Shown piece by piece: positions 31,960 to 44,656 of a stretch of DNA of 64,000 bases (within the stretch, counting starts at the first letter, position 1; each line of letters opens with the position of its first letter). The DNA comes from Diaporthe sp. PMI_573. Taxonomy: Eukaryota > Ascomycota > Sordariomycetes > Diaporthales > Diaporthaceae. The position numbers were made by a program, and so were the translations under genes. The notes under the pieces were generated by a model. The model worked only from the letters and a program-made list of their open reading frames with translations. It was not told where the DNA came from and made no database searches. Where the stretch lies: positions 806,001 through 870,000 of the forward strand of contig JAJTUP010000012.1 of NCBI GenBank assembly GCA_021399435.1, written 5' to 3'.

Positions 31960-34308
31960 CTTGACTGCATGACGAGGAAGGCGACAGGATGCGGTCGTCG
32001 TTGCTGTCGAGGTGTTCCTGCAGGTTGTGTAATTCCTGGTCGCGGCCGAATCAAGTCGGGCATGGGACTGTCCAAAGGTTGATTTGACGCGACGGGTGAG
32101 GAAACTCGACCAAGGGAAGGTAGCAGCAGGCGCAAGTCAGGGCCAGGCAAGTTCCTTGCACTACAATGCATGCACGAATGCATGTCAGTGGCAGAAGGTG
32201 GGTCTAAGCTCTGCTGATTCTGCAGGCAGAAAGCGCGACCGCCCGCGCCCCACGGCCGGGCGGTCTATTCACGATCGGCTTGGGTCTGCTGCCAACTGCC
32301 ATTGTCTTGCGGACAATACACACGGCTACTAGTGCTACAATACGACCGTATCTACCGGGTGACTGCCCGTGCCCAGGATGTGCTTGCCAAACGTCCCGAC
32401 GACAGCGAGGGAAGTGGCACCCACGCACCAGTCTAGGGGCCCAGACCGGGAGCTGGCAGCTCGTTTCCTCTCAGACCACGTCGGCTGTGCTCACAGCGCT
32501 TCTGTTCCACGACGTCGCGCCTGATCGTGGCCTGCCCGGAGTCCTTGAAAAAGAGGCTCAACAGCAGGGAGCTGGTCGCTTGTGAAGCATCTGAACCTCG
32601 GATAGAGCAGCTCACACAGGCCATGGGCGGCGGGGCCAGGCTTGTCCCTGGCTTGTCCGCAAATGGACGTTTTGTATTCATAGTGGTGGATCCGAGCCGA
32701 GTGAAAAGACGGCCCGCGCGCCATGCCCCTTTTTTCCCGCCTGTTTGGCTGGCTGTCACAGGTACGCACTCCTTGAAGCAGCAGCCTTGATCGTCTCGAA
32801 TCGCTCGAAACAGATGTCCTCAATGGGTGAGGTGGCCTGGCCCGAGGAGCGTGTTTTACGAGTCGTGCCACGCAGATCTACTGCGGAATCCTTCTCGCGG
32901 GCTTTGCGGCGATCACCACGCATGTGGGACACTGTGGACGCCAATCAGCAGTGGGGGACGTCTTCAGCTTGGGGGGTTCTCGAGATACTAAAAATGCTGT
33001 ACAGCCCCGGCAATGGTGGCACAAGCTCAACCGGGTTACGGAGCACCCCACCCAAGCAGATCCCACATACGAGTTGAGGAGGAGGGACGGAGGGACTGAG
33101 GGACAGAGCTTGCCATGGTCGAGGCACCACCTCGATGCACATGGATGTCATCGCTGTCTCAGCCAGTATTTCTAGCCAGCCATTCGTCACCAGCACCACC
33201 ACCAGCAGTGCAATAGGTGTCTTTCGCCACAGAAGCGGCTGTGATATCTTCATACCTGTCTACCTTCCTAGGTATAGAGCCACGTACGGTTGGCAGACCG
33301 CCGTGGTTTGCCAGCGCAGGGACAGCCTGTCTCCAAGGGAAACAGATGGGGTGAGCCAGTATACAAGTAGGTAGTACGTAGCTGGTGCGCTGTAGATCTG
33401 GAGAGAGCCTGCGGACGCTGTCCGCATCCCACCCGAGTTTCGGCTGGGAGATGCGGACTGTCAAAACCACCCCTGTGGCCAATGAGCTGGTCCCGTTTCA
33501 ATAGTGGAGTCCTCGTAGCCGACGCAGAACCTGGCACGGCGTGCTGGTCTGTCACCCTTGCTCTGGGGTTCTGGGGCTCTGGGCACTGCTGCCCGGTGCT
33601 CTCTGCGGCCTGGTCTACAGGGTAGGTACCTGGATACCTGGGATACCTGTTGCTTGCCCAGGTATTTTCCTAGCTTCCTCGCACTAATCCGGGTGCTAAC
33701 TGACAGAAAAGAGACTGTGAACTGACAGACACCTTCCCAGGTTGACTCGCCCTGTGCCTCCAGCCTGCCAGCCTAGTCCAGTCCAGTCCACAGCCAGTCC
33801 TGGGCTCCAGCTGCCTCGGGGCACTTCTCCTCTTCCACACCTGGACATCGACCACCATCGACCTCTCTCTCTCTCACCAACCCCAACGTCGCCGAACCTC
33901 TTCCATCGCCAGCTGCTTGCCATCCTGTCAACTGCTGGAGGCGGAGCTGCGACATCCATCCCATCGATACACTCCTTGCACAGATACTTCATTCTCGTCC
34001 TTTCATTGACCCTCCTTTGGAGCTCCGTTCTCGAAACTACGCAATACCTACCCAACCCACGCACCCACGCCAACGGCCAATCCCACGACCAGACAAGCAC
34101 CACTGTCTTTCCGTCCCCTGCCCCCGTGTCGTGCAACAAGTCGGGTCGACAGACACAGACACAGACACACGCTTACGCTCACACACTTTAAAGCTCCTCC
34201 ACCACCCCAGCCGCTCGCCTGCACTGCTATACACTCCCGCAGCAGCTCTGCACACCACGTCATCAACCTGTTCCGGCCTGTCCTGTTCTGGTGTGAAGCT
34301 AGCTCACC
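31960..34308. other. Gene-free stretch upstream of SSD1, 2.35 kb
   Basis: Between divergent GLE1 and SSD1. Several frames of 60-150 codons exist on both strands, but none looks protein-like or carries splice signals. The last 600 bases are CT-rich with a CAGACA microsatellite and probably form a long SSD1 leader. Confidence 0.45.
34149..34170. repeat. CAGACA tandem repeat in the SSD1 leader
   Basis: About three and a half CAGACA units, 140 bases before the SSD1 start codon. Confidence 0.75.
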
Positions 34309-37300
34309 ATGGAGGGGCAGCAGCAGCAACAGCAGCAACAGCAGCCCCCAACGGGAATCTCTGGCCCAACCGGCCGGAGACTCCATATCGCCCATCGCCG
34401 GAGTCCCTCTGAGATGACCCCGCTGGTGAGCATGTTTACCGGCAACCCTGGAAGTAAGTCTCCCGGCACCGCTCGCTGCCTTCGTGCCAAGCAGATAAAG
34501 AGCCTCACGGAAACGTGTCCGCGCCCGGGATATTGCTCTCTGTTCCTTCTTCAACGGCAATGGGTGTGTGTACTGCAGCAACGACTGACACTTGGCTCTC
34601 TTTGTAGTGGAGCAAATGGCTATCCAGCAGCAGATAGAGCTGCTGCAGCAGCAACACCAGCAGATTCAGGCCCAGCAACAATACCTCAACATGGGCATGA
34701 TGCCACCGGGTCAGGCCATACCTGGGTTCAACCCAGTCCAAGGCATGCCTAACATGTCGCCCCAAGCCGGCTTCCAGTTTCCCAACCAGCTACCGCAGCA
34801 GAATATGTCGATGGGTACACCTACTCAACCCTTGTCACATCGCCGTAATCAGTCGGCTCTGCCCAATATGAGCATGGGCCCACCACCTGCTCCTTCATCA
34901 GGAGCCTCGGGATCTGCTTTTGGTAACTTTGAAATGCCACAGCAACCACAAGGTCGGGAGAACACCGGTGCCTCACGCGGAGGCCGTGGAGGATCCGGTC
35001 CCGCCGCAAGTGGCCACCAGAGGCGGCACTCATTGGCTCTTGCCGACGCGAAGAAAGCCGCCGAGCTTGCTCAGCAGAAGCGCACGACCTCCAGCTTCTC
35101 CTTCCCCGCAGCGCCCGCGCCTGAGGACGAAGCCAAGTCCGCCATAACGCCGGCCTCTGCCGACGCCCAGCCCTTCCAGCCCGCTCCGTCCAGAGGCGGG
35201 CGCGGCGGTGGCCACGGCAGGAGTCAGAGCATGGCCGCAGGCGCCAATGGTCGCGGAGGCGCCACTGGCCGCGGAGGCTCCCAAGTTGCTTCCGATGCTG
35301 GCCAGAGTAATGATTTCCCTCGTCGTGGTTCCGGCCACAACCGGTCGTCCTCTCGTAACTTTGATTCCAACTGGCGCACCCCACAGGCTCAGACTCAAGA
35401 CCAGGCTGGCCAGAACCAAGGCAATTTCCAGCCTGGCCACCGGTCCCGTGGCTCCATGAATCAATCTGTGAACTCTATTGGCGCCTTCCAGTATCCCGGT
35501 CAGCCTCAACTGATGCAGGTGCCCGGTCAGATGATGATGCCTCAGATGTATCCCGGACAACAGCTTAACGCCCTTCAGCTGGGTCAGCTTCAGGCACTCC
35601 AAGCAGCTCAGATGAGCGGACAGAATTTTGTTGGCTTGCAGGGCAGCCAGCATGCGCCTCAGCTCTCTCAGCAGCCTCAACAGCAACAGAGGAAGACACT
35701 CTTTACCCCATACCTCCCGCAAGCCACGCTGCCCGCTCTGCTAGGGGAGGGTCAGCTGGTTTCCGGCGTCCTACGCGTGAACAAGAAGAACCGTAGTGAT
35801 GCTTACGTATCCACCCAGGACGGACTTCTTGATGCCGACATCTTCATTTGCGGCAGCAAAGACCGCAACCGTGCGCTTGAAGGTGACCTGGTCGCGGTTG
35901 AGCTGCTCGACGTTGATGAGGTGTGGTCTCAGAAGCGCGAGAAGGAAGAGAAGAAGAAGCGCAAGGATATCACCGACACTCGATCTGGCTCCACGAATGG
36001 TGGCGGTCAGAGCAATCAGAATGGCGATGATAACAACGCCAACGACGGTGGTATCAGGAGACGCGGCAGCTTGAGGCAGCGTCCCACACAAAAGAAAAAC
36101 GACGATGTTGAGGTTGAAGGCCAGAGTCTGCTCCTTGTCGAGGAAGAGGAAATCAACGACGAGCAGAAGCCGCTGTATGCCGGTCACATTGTTGCAGTCA
36201 TCGAGCGTGTCGCTGGGCAGATGTTCTCTGGCAACCTCGGCCTGCTTCGCCCCAGCAGCCAGGCCACCAAAGAGAAGCAAGAGGCTGAGCGAGCTGCCAG
36301 GGATGGCAGCCGTCACCAGGACAATCGTCAGCAGGAGAAGCCAAAGATTGTCTGGTTCAAGCCGACGGACAAGCGCGTCCCTCTCATTGCTATTCCAACA
36401 GAACAAGCCCCGCGAGACTTTGTTGAGAAACACCAGGACTATGCCGACCGCATCTTCGTTGCATGCATCAAGCGCTGGCCCATTACTTCCCTGCATCCAT
36501 TCGGCACCCTCGTTGAGCAGCTTGGCAAGATGGGTGACCTGAAGGTCGAGACTGATGCGCTTCTGCGTGACAACAACTTCGCCTCGGATGAGTTCTCCGA
36601 GGCGGTCCTTCGCAGTGTTGGCCTCCAGGACTGGTCGCTCGCCAAAGAAGACGAGGCTGCTGTTGCAGCACGCCGCGATTTCCGCGACGACAAGACATTT
36701 ACTTTGGACATGGACGGATCCGCTGAACTCAGCAACGCTGTCCACGTCAAGACCCTCGCTGACGGAAAGATCGAAATCGGCATCCACGTTCCCGACGTCA
36801 CTCACTTCGTCAAGCCCAACTCACTCGTGGATCGCGAAGCTAAGAAGAGAGGCACAGCCGTGCACTTGGTCAACAGGACATGCGCGATGCTGCCGCCCAA
36901 GCTGTTCGCAGAGCTCTGCTCCCTGACGCCCGGCGAGGAGCGCTTGGCTGTCAGTGTTGTATTTTCCGTCAACCCGCACACTGGCGCGGTCGCTGAAGGT
37001 GACACTTGGATCGGCAAGAGTATCATCAAGGCCACCGGCACCGTGGCTCTTTCTGAAATCGATAATGCTCTCTCGGGAGAGACCGGGTTCAGCCACCCTG
37101 CCGTTGAACTCAGAGACATGCAAATCCTCTACGTAAGTAGCCCCCGGAGGCGCATCACTTCTTGCTAGTAGCTAACAGATAGCAGGGTGTTGCCCAGAAA
37201 TTCCGCGAGTCCCGCCTGGGTGCTGGCGGTGAGCCAATTGCACCTCTTCGCTTGCTCCACCAGATTGACGATGAGAACATCCCTATTAAGGATAACATAT

Positions 37301-38644
37301 TCGAATCGTCGCCAGCCATGGAGTTGGTGGAGGAGCTCATGCACAAGGCCAATGCGTACGTTGCGCAACGTCTGGCTGAGGGCCTTCCTGAAAAGGCACT
37401 GCTCCGCAGACAAGGTGCACCGAACCCTCGTAGACTTCAGACATTTGTTGACCGCATGACGGCCCTGGGCTATGAGTTTGATAGCTCCAGCAGTGGTGCT
37501 CTGCAAAACAGCCTGTTCAAGGTTGATGACAGCGATGTAAGGAAGGGCATGGAGACGCTGCTGCTCAAGTCCATGCAGCGTGCCAAGTACTTCATCGCTG
37601 GCAAAACAGCTAAGCAGCTGTGGCCCCATTACGCTCTGAACCTTCCGCTGTACACTCATTTCACGAGCCCTACGCGCCGCTATGCCGACATCATGGTCCA
37701 TCGGCAGCTCGAGGCTGTGCTGTCCGACGGCAGCATCGAGTATAACGAGGACCTGGAGAACCTCGTAAAGACCATCGAGAGCTGCAACACAAAGAAGGAT
37801 TCTGCTCAGAATGCTCAGGAGCAGAGCATCCATATCGAGTCCTGCCGTACCATGGACAAGAAGCGACAGGAAGTCAATGGCGACCTCATCAGCGAAGGCA
37901 TTGTCCTTTGCGTGTACGAATCTGCGTTCGACGTCCTCATTCCCGAGTGGGGCTTCGAGAAGCGGGTGCATTGTGACCAGCTGCCTCTCAAGAAGGCCGA
38001 GTTCAGGAAGGAAAAGAGGGTCCTGGAGCTCTACTGGGAGAAGGGTGTGCCCAGCTCTGCCTATGTGCCCGAGGATGAACGACCCAAGGCTGCCGCCTCG
38101 GTCCGCATGTCCAACGCGATGGCCGCTGCCAAACAGGCAGAGGAGGCCGAGCGGGCGAGGAAGGAGCGCGAGGAGGCAGCTCGCAAGCAGACCGAAACGA
38201 ACACCATCTCGACCAATGATGTTGACGCACTCTTTGACGACGACGATGACAACGCGTCGGACATCACGGAGGCTATGGCAGGTGCGTCGCTGGCGGAGCG
38301 TCCCACTCAGAGCGTCCCTGGCTCACCCACCCGCTCGTCCACCGCGGGCACCTTGCACCGCACGAAGTCGGATTCCAAGGTTCCGACCGTGGAGGCTCCT
38401 GAGAACCGCCTTACCAACAAGGAGAAGTACCTCAATCTTTTCAAGCTGCGAGAGGAAGGTGGGGAATACATCCAGGATGTGACAGAAATGACTCGGGTTC
38501 CCATCATCTTGAAGACGGACCTCAGCAAGAGCCCACCGTGAGTAACCCGTCTTTTTGAAATATGAAGATGCCTTTTGCTCATGAGCTAATCTCAAACCGC
38601 ACAGATGCCTGACCATCCGCTCCCTCAACCCTTACGCCTTGTAA
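34309..38644 (+). CDS. SSD1: Ssd1/Sts5 RNB-domain RNA-binding translational repressor, 1353 aa
   Basis: Exons 34309-34453, 34608-37132, 37186-38537 and 38605-38644; introns are 154, 53 and 67 nt. The polyglutamine start MEGQQQQQQQQQ is followed by LHIAHRRSPSEMTPL, the Ssd1 N-terminal motif. Another Gln-rich stretch and a long RG/GS-rich disordered region come next. Cold-shock/OB domains begin at about residue 410 (LFTPYLPQATLPALL), then the RNB fold from about residue 740. In RNB nucleases the catalytic signature contains several clustered aspartates; here LDMDGSAELSNAVHV lacks most of them, as expected for the catalytically dead Ssd1 branch. A tiny last exon gives the conserved CLTIRSLNPYAL end. 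Ssd1 binds cell-wall mRNAs and is controlled by the NDR kinase Cbk1. Confidence 0.94.
34318..34347 (+). repeat. CAG/CAA repeat coding for polyglutamine
   Basis: A mixed CAG/CAA tract inside SSD1 exon 1 that encodes nine consecutive Gln. Confidence 0.85.
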
Positions 38645-39778
38645 GATGAGCCCATGGATGATGGATTGGACAATTTGAGTTCCGAGGAGACCCTCAACGG
38701 CTGGAATATTTGGCAGTGTTAGAAGCGTTGCCCAGAGAATGGCGGTGGTAGTGCGGAGCTTTGGGATTGAACAGAATTAGGAAAGGCTGCAGTCATCGGA
38801 TTCAGCGGGAAAATGAAGCGAGGTCTAAGTTGCTGACATGGTGAAACTGACGCAAAGAGCATAATATAACTGGAGTCTCAAGCACAGAGCGGTATGGTAT
38901 CTATTCTCTTAGTTGATTGGAGTGTCCGAGGTTGACTGTAGAGGCGATGAGAGATATTAGATAGTCGACCGATGCTAGAAAACTCTCATAGTACAAGAAG
39001 ACATCTTCAATCATCCCAAGACAGCGAGTACACGTTTTGTGGTTGCATGACAAGGCATCCAATCAACATATACGCCATCCCACGGCACAGCTCTGTCTCT
39101 TCCAGCTCGCACCGGGCTAGGACAAAAGCCACCGGGTCGTCAGATATGCTGCAAATTCGGGCCAACAGATTGCTCCGCCTACTGAACGGGAAAATTGATT
39201 GAGCCATTAGCTGCTAATCCAACAAGCAAACAATCGGGTGTCTTAGCCCTATGATCCTTCAGTGCCATGCAAGTGGCTAGTGGCTTACCTGCTTATACCC
39301 GCCAGGGCGGACGCGAGTCTCGGCTCCGGGTCGGAGTCGGGGTCGGGATCGGGCTGGGGCTTGTCTACACCACGGACGCCCGTCTACTGTCCACATTACT
39401 GAGGAACTAGGACCAAATTCTTGATACAATCAGTAGCTCTGGGAGTTTATGAGTGGTCGATTTATTGGGAAGGCAGCCACGTTGAGATCCAGCGGCCGAG
39501 CAGGATTCGTCCTGCTCTTCAAGCTCCGGGGTGAGCAGACAATGGCTTCGTATAAATAGGCACGTCTCCACGGCTTCATAGAAGATGGATTTCTGACTGT
39601 CATTGACCAAGGCTTTTTGCTACTCTCAAGGATCTTTTTGATATCTTCCGATCTCACTACGCTGAGGCCAATACATTGTTCTTTGTGTACAGGGCATTGC
39701 TAGAGGAACCGTTCAAGCCCATACTCTTCCAGTTTCCTGTGGACTGCATACCAATTGTCGATAATAACGACTTACATC
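38645..39778. other. Intergenic, 1.13 kb
   Basis: SSD1 3' UTR and the upstream region of the methyltransferase gene. A GGGTC/GGGAT-type G-rich patch lies near 39328-39360. No convincing gene was seen. Confidence 0.4.
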
Positions 39779-41597
39779 ATGGCAGGTCTACCATCTACTC
39801 CAGAGACTGTCGCAAAGCGCATTGGGTCCATTCAGGATGCCGTCACCCGCGTCAGCACAGCGGCCGAGGCATATGCCGACATCTCAACGAAGACAGCTGC
39901 TGGCAGTGGCTCAGCAGCAGACACCGCCTCCTCGCAGGCGAAGTTGGTGGGCGAGGTCAAGAAGCTCCTAGCGGAGGTCCAGGGGCCGTTTGGCTTCATG
40001 TTTGACCTTATTGGCTCCCTGACAAAGATCGCGGCCCTTCGCTGCCTCGCCGAGGTGGGAGTATTCGCTGCGCTCCCCGCCAGCGGCGAGCCCGCGACGG
40101 TGGACGAAGTCCTCTCCCGGCTCGAGGTCGATGTCGAGAAGGCGCTTCTCATGCGCCTGCTCCGTACTGCCGCCACCGACGGGCCCCTTGTCGAGGTGGG
40201 CGAGGAGACATATGCGCAGACGGCATTCTCGGGTGTCATGGCGCATCCGGATCTCGCGGCCACGTTCAAGCACCTTGTCGACGAGTCCGGGCCCGCTATC
40301 TCGCTGATGCCGCGCTTCTTCATTGAGAATGGGTGGAAGCAGCCCACGGATCCAAGGAACTGTCCTGTGAGTAAAACCCTAGTAGTGGTGGTATCTCCAC
40401 GCTTCCGCAATGTTCGGACGTTTCGAGCCCTCCAGCCATTGCAAGTATTAATTCGTCATGGTGTAGTATACCTTTGCCCATAGGACTGAGGGCACCGAGA
40501 TGTGGGCTCACAGTAAGCAGCTTTTGGATACAATCTTTACCCCTTCAAGAAAAAGCATACCCCATCTTTAGCCCATACAACAAAGACTTTACGGGCTGCA
40601 GGTTTTGAAACAGGCTGTGGCCACCTTGTGGCTCACTCCTCATAACTGACCCTGAATGCTGTAGTCGCCAAGTTTCCTGAGAGACAAAAGAACTCTAACC
40701 GCGCGATGAAGGCTCAATCTTTCGACGGAGTATGGTCCGTCGGGTTGTTCCCCTTCGCCGAGAAGATCAAGGAGCTGAAGAAGGAGACGGACGCATCGAC
40801 GCCCTTGGTCGTCGACATCGGTGGTGGTGCGGGCCATACAAGCGCCAAGATTCGCGAGCTCTGTAAGGTCAGTCAACTTTCGCTTACTTCTTTCCACGAT
40901 GTTAAGGATTGGGTCCCCATCCAAACGGCGTCTTCACAACCTTTGTGGATATTTTGGACCTCTGTATGTTCTTGTCCACAGTTCGAAGCTCTAGAAGAAG
41001 GTCGTGGACAGGGTTCGTACTGGGCCATCCACAATCCCAAAAGAGGTACTTTCAAGGTGATTTTGTGTACTGACTCTGTCCTCGAATCAAGGAAATCAAC
41101 GGAACGATTGTTCTGCAAGACCTCTCAGAGGTCGTTGACGATGTCTTGCCGGCAGAGGGTATTGTACCCATGGCACATGACTTTTTCAAGGAGCAGCCTG
41201 TCAAAGGTCAGTTCGTGCGCGGCACAACCAGGTGCGAAGTGTCAAGTTCACAAGCTGATTAAAACTCTTCTGCGTCCGTCCAGGTGCTCCAATATACTTC
41301 CTAAGACGCATCCTACACGACTGGGCGGACCCCAGCAGCGTGGCCATTCTCAAGCGCATTGCAGGCGCCATGGACCGCGAGCTACCGAGCCGGTTGGTGA
41401 TAGCGGAGCAGATCTTGCCTACCCAGGGCGTCAGCAGCGAGAGCGCCCTGGTGGATGTACTGATGATGACCTTCACGGGCATGGAGCGGACGGAAAAGCA
41501 ATGGGAGGAGCTGCTGGGCCAGGCTGGTCTGAAGGTGGTGCAAATTCACAGAGCGCCCGGGACGCCGTTCGGAGCTGTCGAAGCAGTCTTAGCTTGA
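39779..41597 (+). CDS. SAM-dependent O-methyltransferase (plant COMT / fungal secondary-metabolite type), 421 aa
   Basis: Exons 39779-40366, 40467-40512, 40665-40867, 41092-41206 and 41284-41597. The N-terminal half is the helical/winged-helix dimerisation domain (FMFDLIGSLTKIAALRCLAEVGVF). The SAM-binding motif VVDIGGGAGH lies near residues 258-267, the second-strand VLQDL near 287, and the catalytic-region HDW near 329-331. The family methylates phenolic or polyketide hydroxyls. Intron 3 (224 nt) is the uncertain part: direct joining gives ELCK|EINGTIVLQDL, two or three residues shorter than relatives as I recall them, so a micro-exon may be missed. No PKS, NRPS or P450 gene is nearby, so it is not part of a visible cluster. 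Confidence 0.85.
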
Positions 41598-44500
41598 GGC
41601 GGCCACTGGATAGGAGACTTGGGCGAGGAGAGGGTCAACTGGAGGGGACCAAGGATGCCAGATTGTGGCAGACTTAATCGGCCTCGGGTGTGAAATGGAA
41701 GAAGAGACAAGGTATACGTCGCCACTCACAGAATAGGTCCAGAAAAAAGATAGAAATCGAAAACAACGAATAAACTCATTGAGCCGTGACGTTGCTGTGC
41801 AGGGCACCCCGCGAGCACCCCGAGAACCACTGCATGGGCAAGTCAGCAGACTTTCAGTCTAGAGTCTAGACGGCACGGTAGCCTCCGACGAAGTTTTGCG
41901 CGGGCATTGAGAGGATGTTTCCTGATCCTTTCGAAACACTGTTTTACATCCTCGGGTGATAACATGCACACTTTCCGTTCACCACGTGTTTACCCAGAGT
42001 CGGTGAGTGCGTCAGGCTCGAGCACCGCTTCCATCCGAAGCAGGAAACAGCTGCAATAGGAAAGTGATGACGATAGCCTGCCTGGAGGAAGCACCGGACG
42101 TCCGCATCTGGTGAAATGCAACGGTTGGGTCACTGCTCGTCATATACTGACCAACCGTACTCAGGTGCCTATGGACAGAATCACCAACATTTTAACATGT
42201 TCGTCATTTAAGGTTGTCTGCTCTGCCGCGGGATATAGTTTATCGGTGGGCTGTTGGACAAGTCATGTGCGGATGTTTGGGATCCCTGTGACATTGTACG
42301 AAGGGGGTGCGTTAAGGCGTTTTGGGCTCGGAGAGTAATCAGACCCTGGTGACGCTGGGAGTGCCCACACAGGCGAGGGGGCGGGTCTGTTGGACCCACG
42401 TTGTGGGAAACTCGGAAGGGTTGAGTTTGCGGATCAAGGGAGTCAAGTTGAGATGGTGCATGATGTGAGTGAGGGCAAGACTTTTGTCAGATGTCGAGCG
42501 GCTTGGACGGAAGGGTGTCGAGGAAACACGGGATATTTCAGCCGATCTCTGGGGCCCAGCAGATGGCCCGAGATGGTAATCATCAGCCTTGGGAAAATCC
42601 GAAGTCGGCTCGAGCCAATCGTAACCGTGTGCAGTTGGGACGAAGCCCACAGAGAGTGCTGCTGTGGCGTAGGGCCCTGCTCTGGTGGTTCGAGGCCTGG
42701 AGAAAATATGCTCGTCCAATAAATCGAAACGATGAGGTGCCGAGGCCGAAGCCGCCGTGGCCTCCCATTTATTTCATCATGGACCAGATCAAGCAGAAGA
42801 CTGGACGAAGCAGAAACGAGGGCAATTACCAAGCCACGTCAGTCGAGGACTTGCGAACTCTGCAGGGCGGCAAAGACACGAGGGGCATGGACACAACCAC
42901 CAATCAGCCTGACTGGTCCATGAGATACTACCGGTGCTGGATCGTTGCACGCATGGGCGCTTCGCAGGCCGAGAAACGCAGACAAGAGAAAGGGTGGCTT
43001 GCCAAGTTGACGCCAGGAGCACCAATCTCCGTGCAGCGACGCGGGGGGACGGTACCGAGGGTTTGTGATTGCATGCTCGGGGCACGGGAGTGGTTGCGGG
43101 TGTACAGGTCCGGGTGGTCTTTGCTCTGGAAGTTGTCCGGGCCGCAGACAGATTGATGTGCGCGCGCAGGAAAGGTGGATGCAAGCCGTCCGAAGGGCAT
43201 GAATTTGCCAACGATTGCTGGGGGGGGGGCAGCATCCGTGAGCACATCATCCTCTCCCGTCTCAGCGGTGGAGGTCTTGACTCTTGTAGGACTGATTTCC
43301 AACCGGCTCGGCGGATCCGTGCTCTTCCCAAGTCGCCCAAGTCGGACGGGGGCCACGGCGAAGACAGGACGAGAAGAAGCTTTGCATTTGGGTGTTGAGA
43401 TAAGGTTGCGTGGGTCCGGGAAGCGTTGCGGCAAAGTAGCCTCCCACGCAAACCTGCAGGGAGGGTACGCGCGTAGGGCAGCCCACCGCATGGACAGAGC
43501 TGGTTTGTGTCCGGGACTGTCTAGCCCGTCGATTCAAACACAGATGAGACAGGACGAAGTTACGACCCCGACAATGCAACCCCAACCCCTGTACCTGTTC
43601 ACACCCTTACCCCTGTCGCCGTCCCCCGTCTGCATCTGCAGGTACACCACCACCTACGCAGTACTCTGGTTCTATGCTCGTGAGTGCTATGCGATGTGGG
43701 TAGGCACGTAGGGCTCCAAGAGGCCCTTGAGCAGTGCTTACCCCTGCAAATCCCGTCCAGTCCCCATCCCAATGAGGCTCCCACCCCTCGGCCCGCCCAA
43801 CAGCTGCCTGCTTCTGGGGCTCTGGTTGGCTGGGGCTGACCTCATCTGCTCCTTCCGACGACCTGGGTAGCGGCCCTCTAGACGACGACCCGTGGGTTGC
43901 GGCTGCCTTGGTGCTTCTTACAGGAGGATTGACAAACGAAACGCCCACTACCCTCCAAACCTCCGGTTTCTGGCCCCTGCGCACCCCCAAGCTTCTCCTG
44001 CAGTCGCGCCTGCGGTCCTGCGCAAGATTGCCCGTACCGCAGTGCCCGGTGCTATGAGGTTGTACAGACGTACCAGCTGCCATCTGATCGTCTGCATCCC
44101 CTCCCGGCCGGGGTGGTCCCTGGCTATACTGCGCGGTGCTCGACTACCCGTGGGTCTCCCATGTCGCCCATGTAGCATGTAGCAGCAGGAACACCAACAG
44201 CCCGGCCACGGCTACTTGGCCTTCCGTGCAGACGAGCAAGAGCGTCTTCGAACACATCCGGGGCTTGGCAGTCCGCCTCCGGCTTGTTTGATCACTGCCA
44301 TCACAGCACATGGCCGTTTCTTCTTATTACCCCCTCCTCGTCCCTCCTCGTCCCTCCTGATCCTGCCTTCCATTCCTCATCCGTGTGCAACTTGTTTCCA
44401 CTTCGACGAACAGGATTCAAAAACAAAGCACTGGTCTGCTTTCTTGTGAGAACATCGAGCTCTCGCATCCTCTCCTTCGCCTGCCTTCGTCAGTCCTTAC

Positions 44501-44656
44501 TAGACTTTCATTAATATACACGCGCACACTTAATCCAACGGCAGGCCGCTTCCTATCATCATCATCTTCACGACTCGCCGGCTCGATCAACAAGAGAGAA
44601 ACTAGGGAATTCGAACAGTATCTTATTTAATCATCAACAACATACCCGATCCGAAA
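41598..44656. other. Gene-free stretch, 3.06 kb
   Basis: The longest empty interval. Overlapping frames of up to 221 codons occur on both strands around 42490-43710, but their composition is unlike protein: rich in Arg/Pro/Trp, no domain pattern, no splice logic. A run of ten G lies at about 43220. CT-rich sequence with a CGTCCCTCCT direct repeat (44333-44360) leads into the Rds1-type gene and is probably its long 5' leader. Confidence 0.45.

Noticed and set aside
39779..41597. Secondary-metabolite gene cluster around the O-methyltransferase
   Set aside because: Neighbours are Ssd1 and an Rds1-type protein; no synthase, P450 or pathway regulator is present.
42491..43711. Long overlapping frames (up to 221 codons) on both strands
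   Set aside because: Composition is rich in Arg, Pro and Trp, with no domain motif, no splice signals and equally long frames on the opposite strand. This fits GC-rich non-coding DNA rather than genes.
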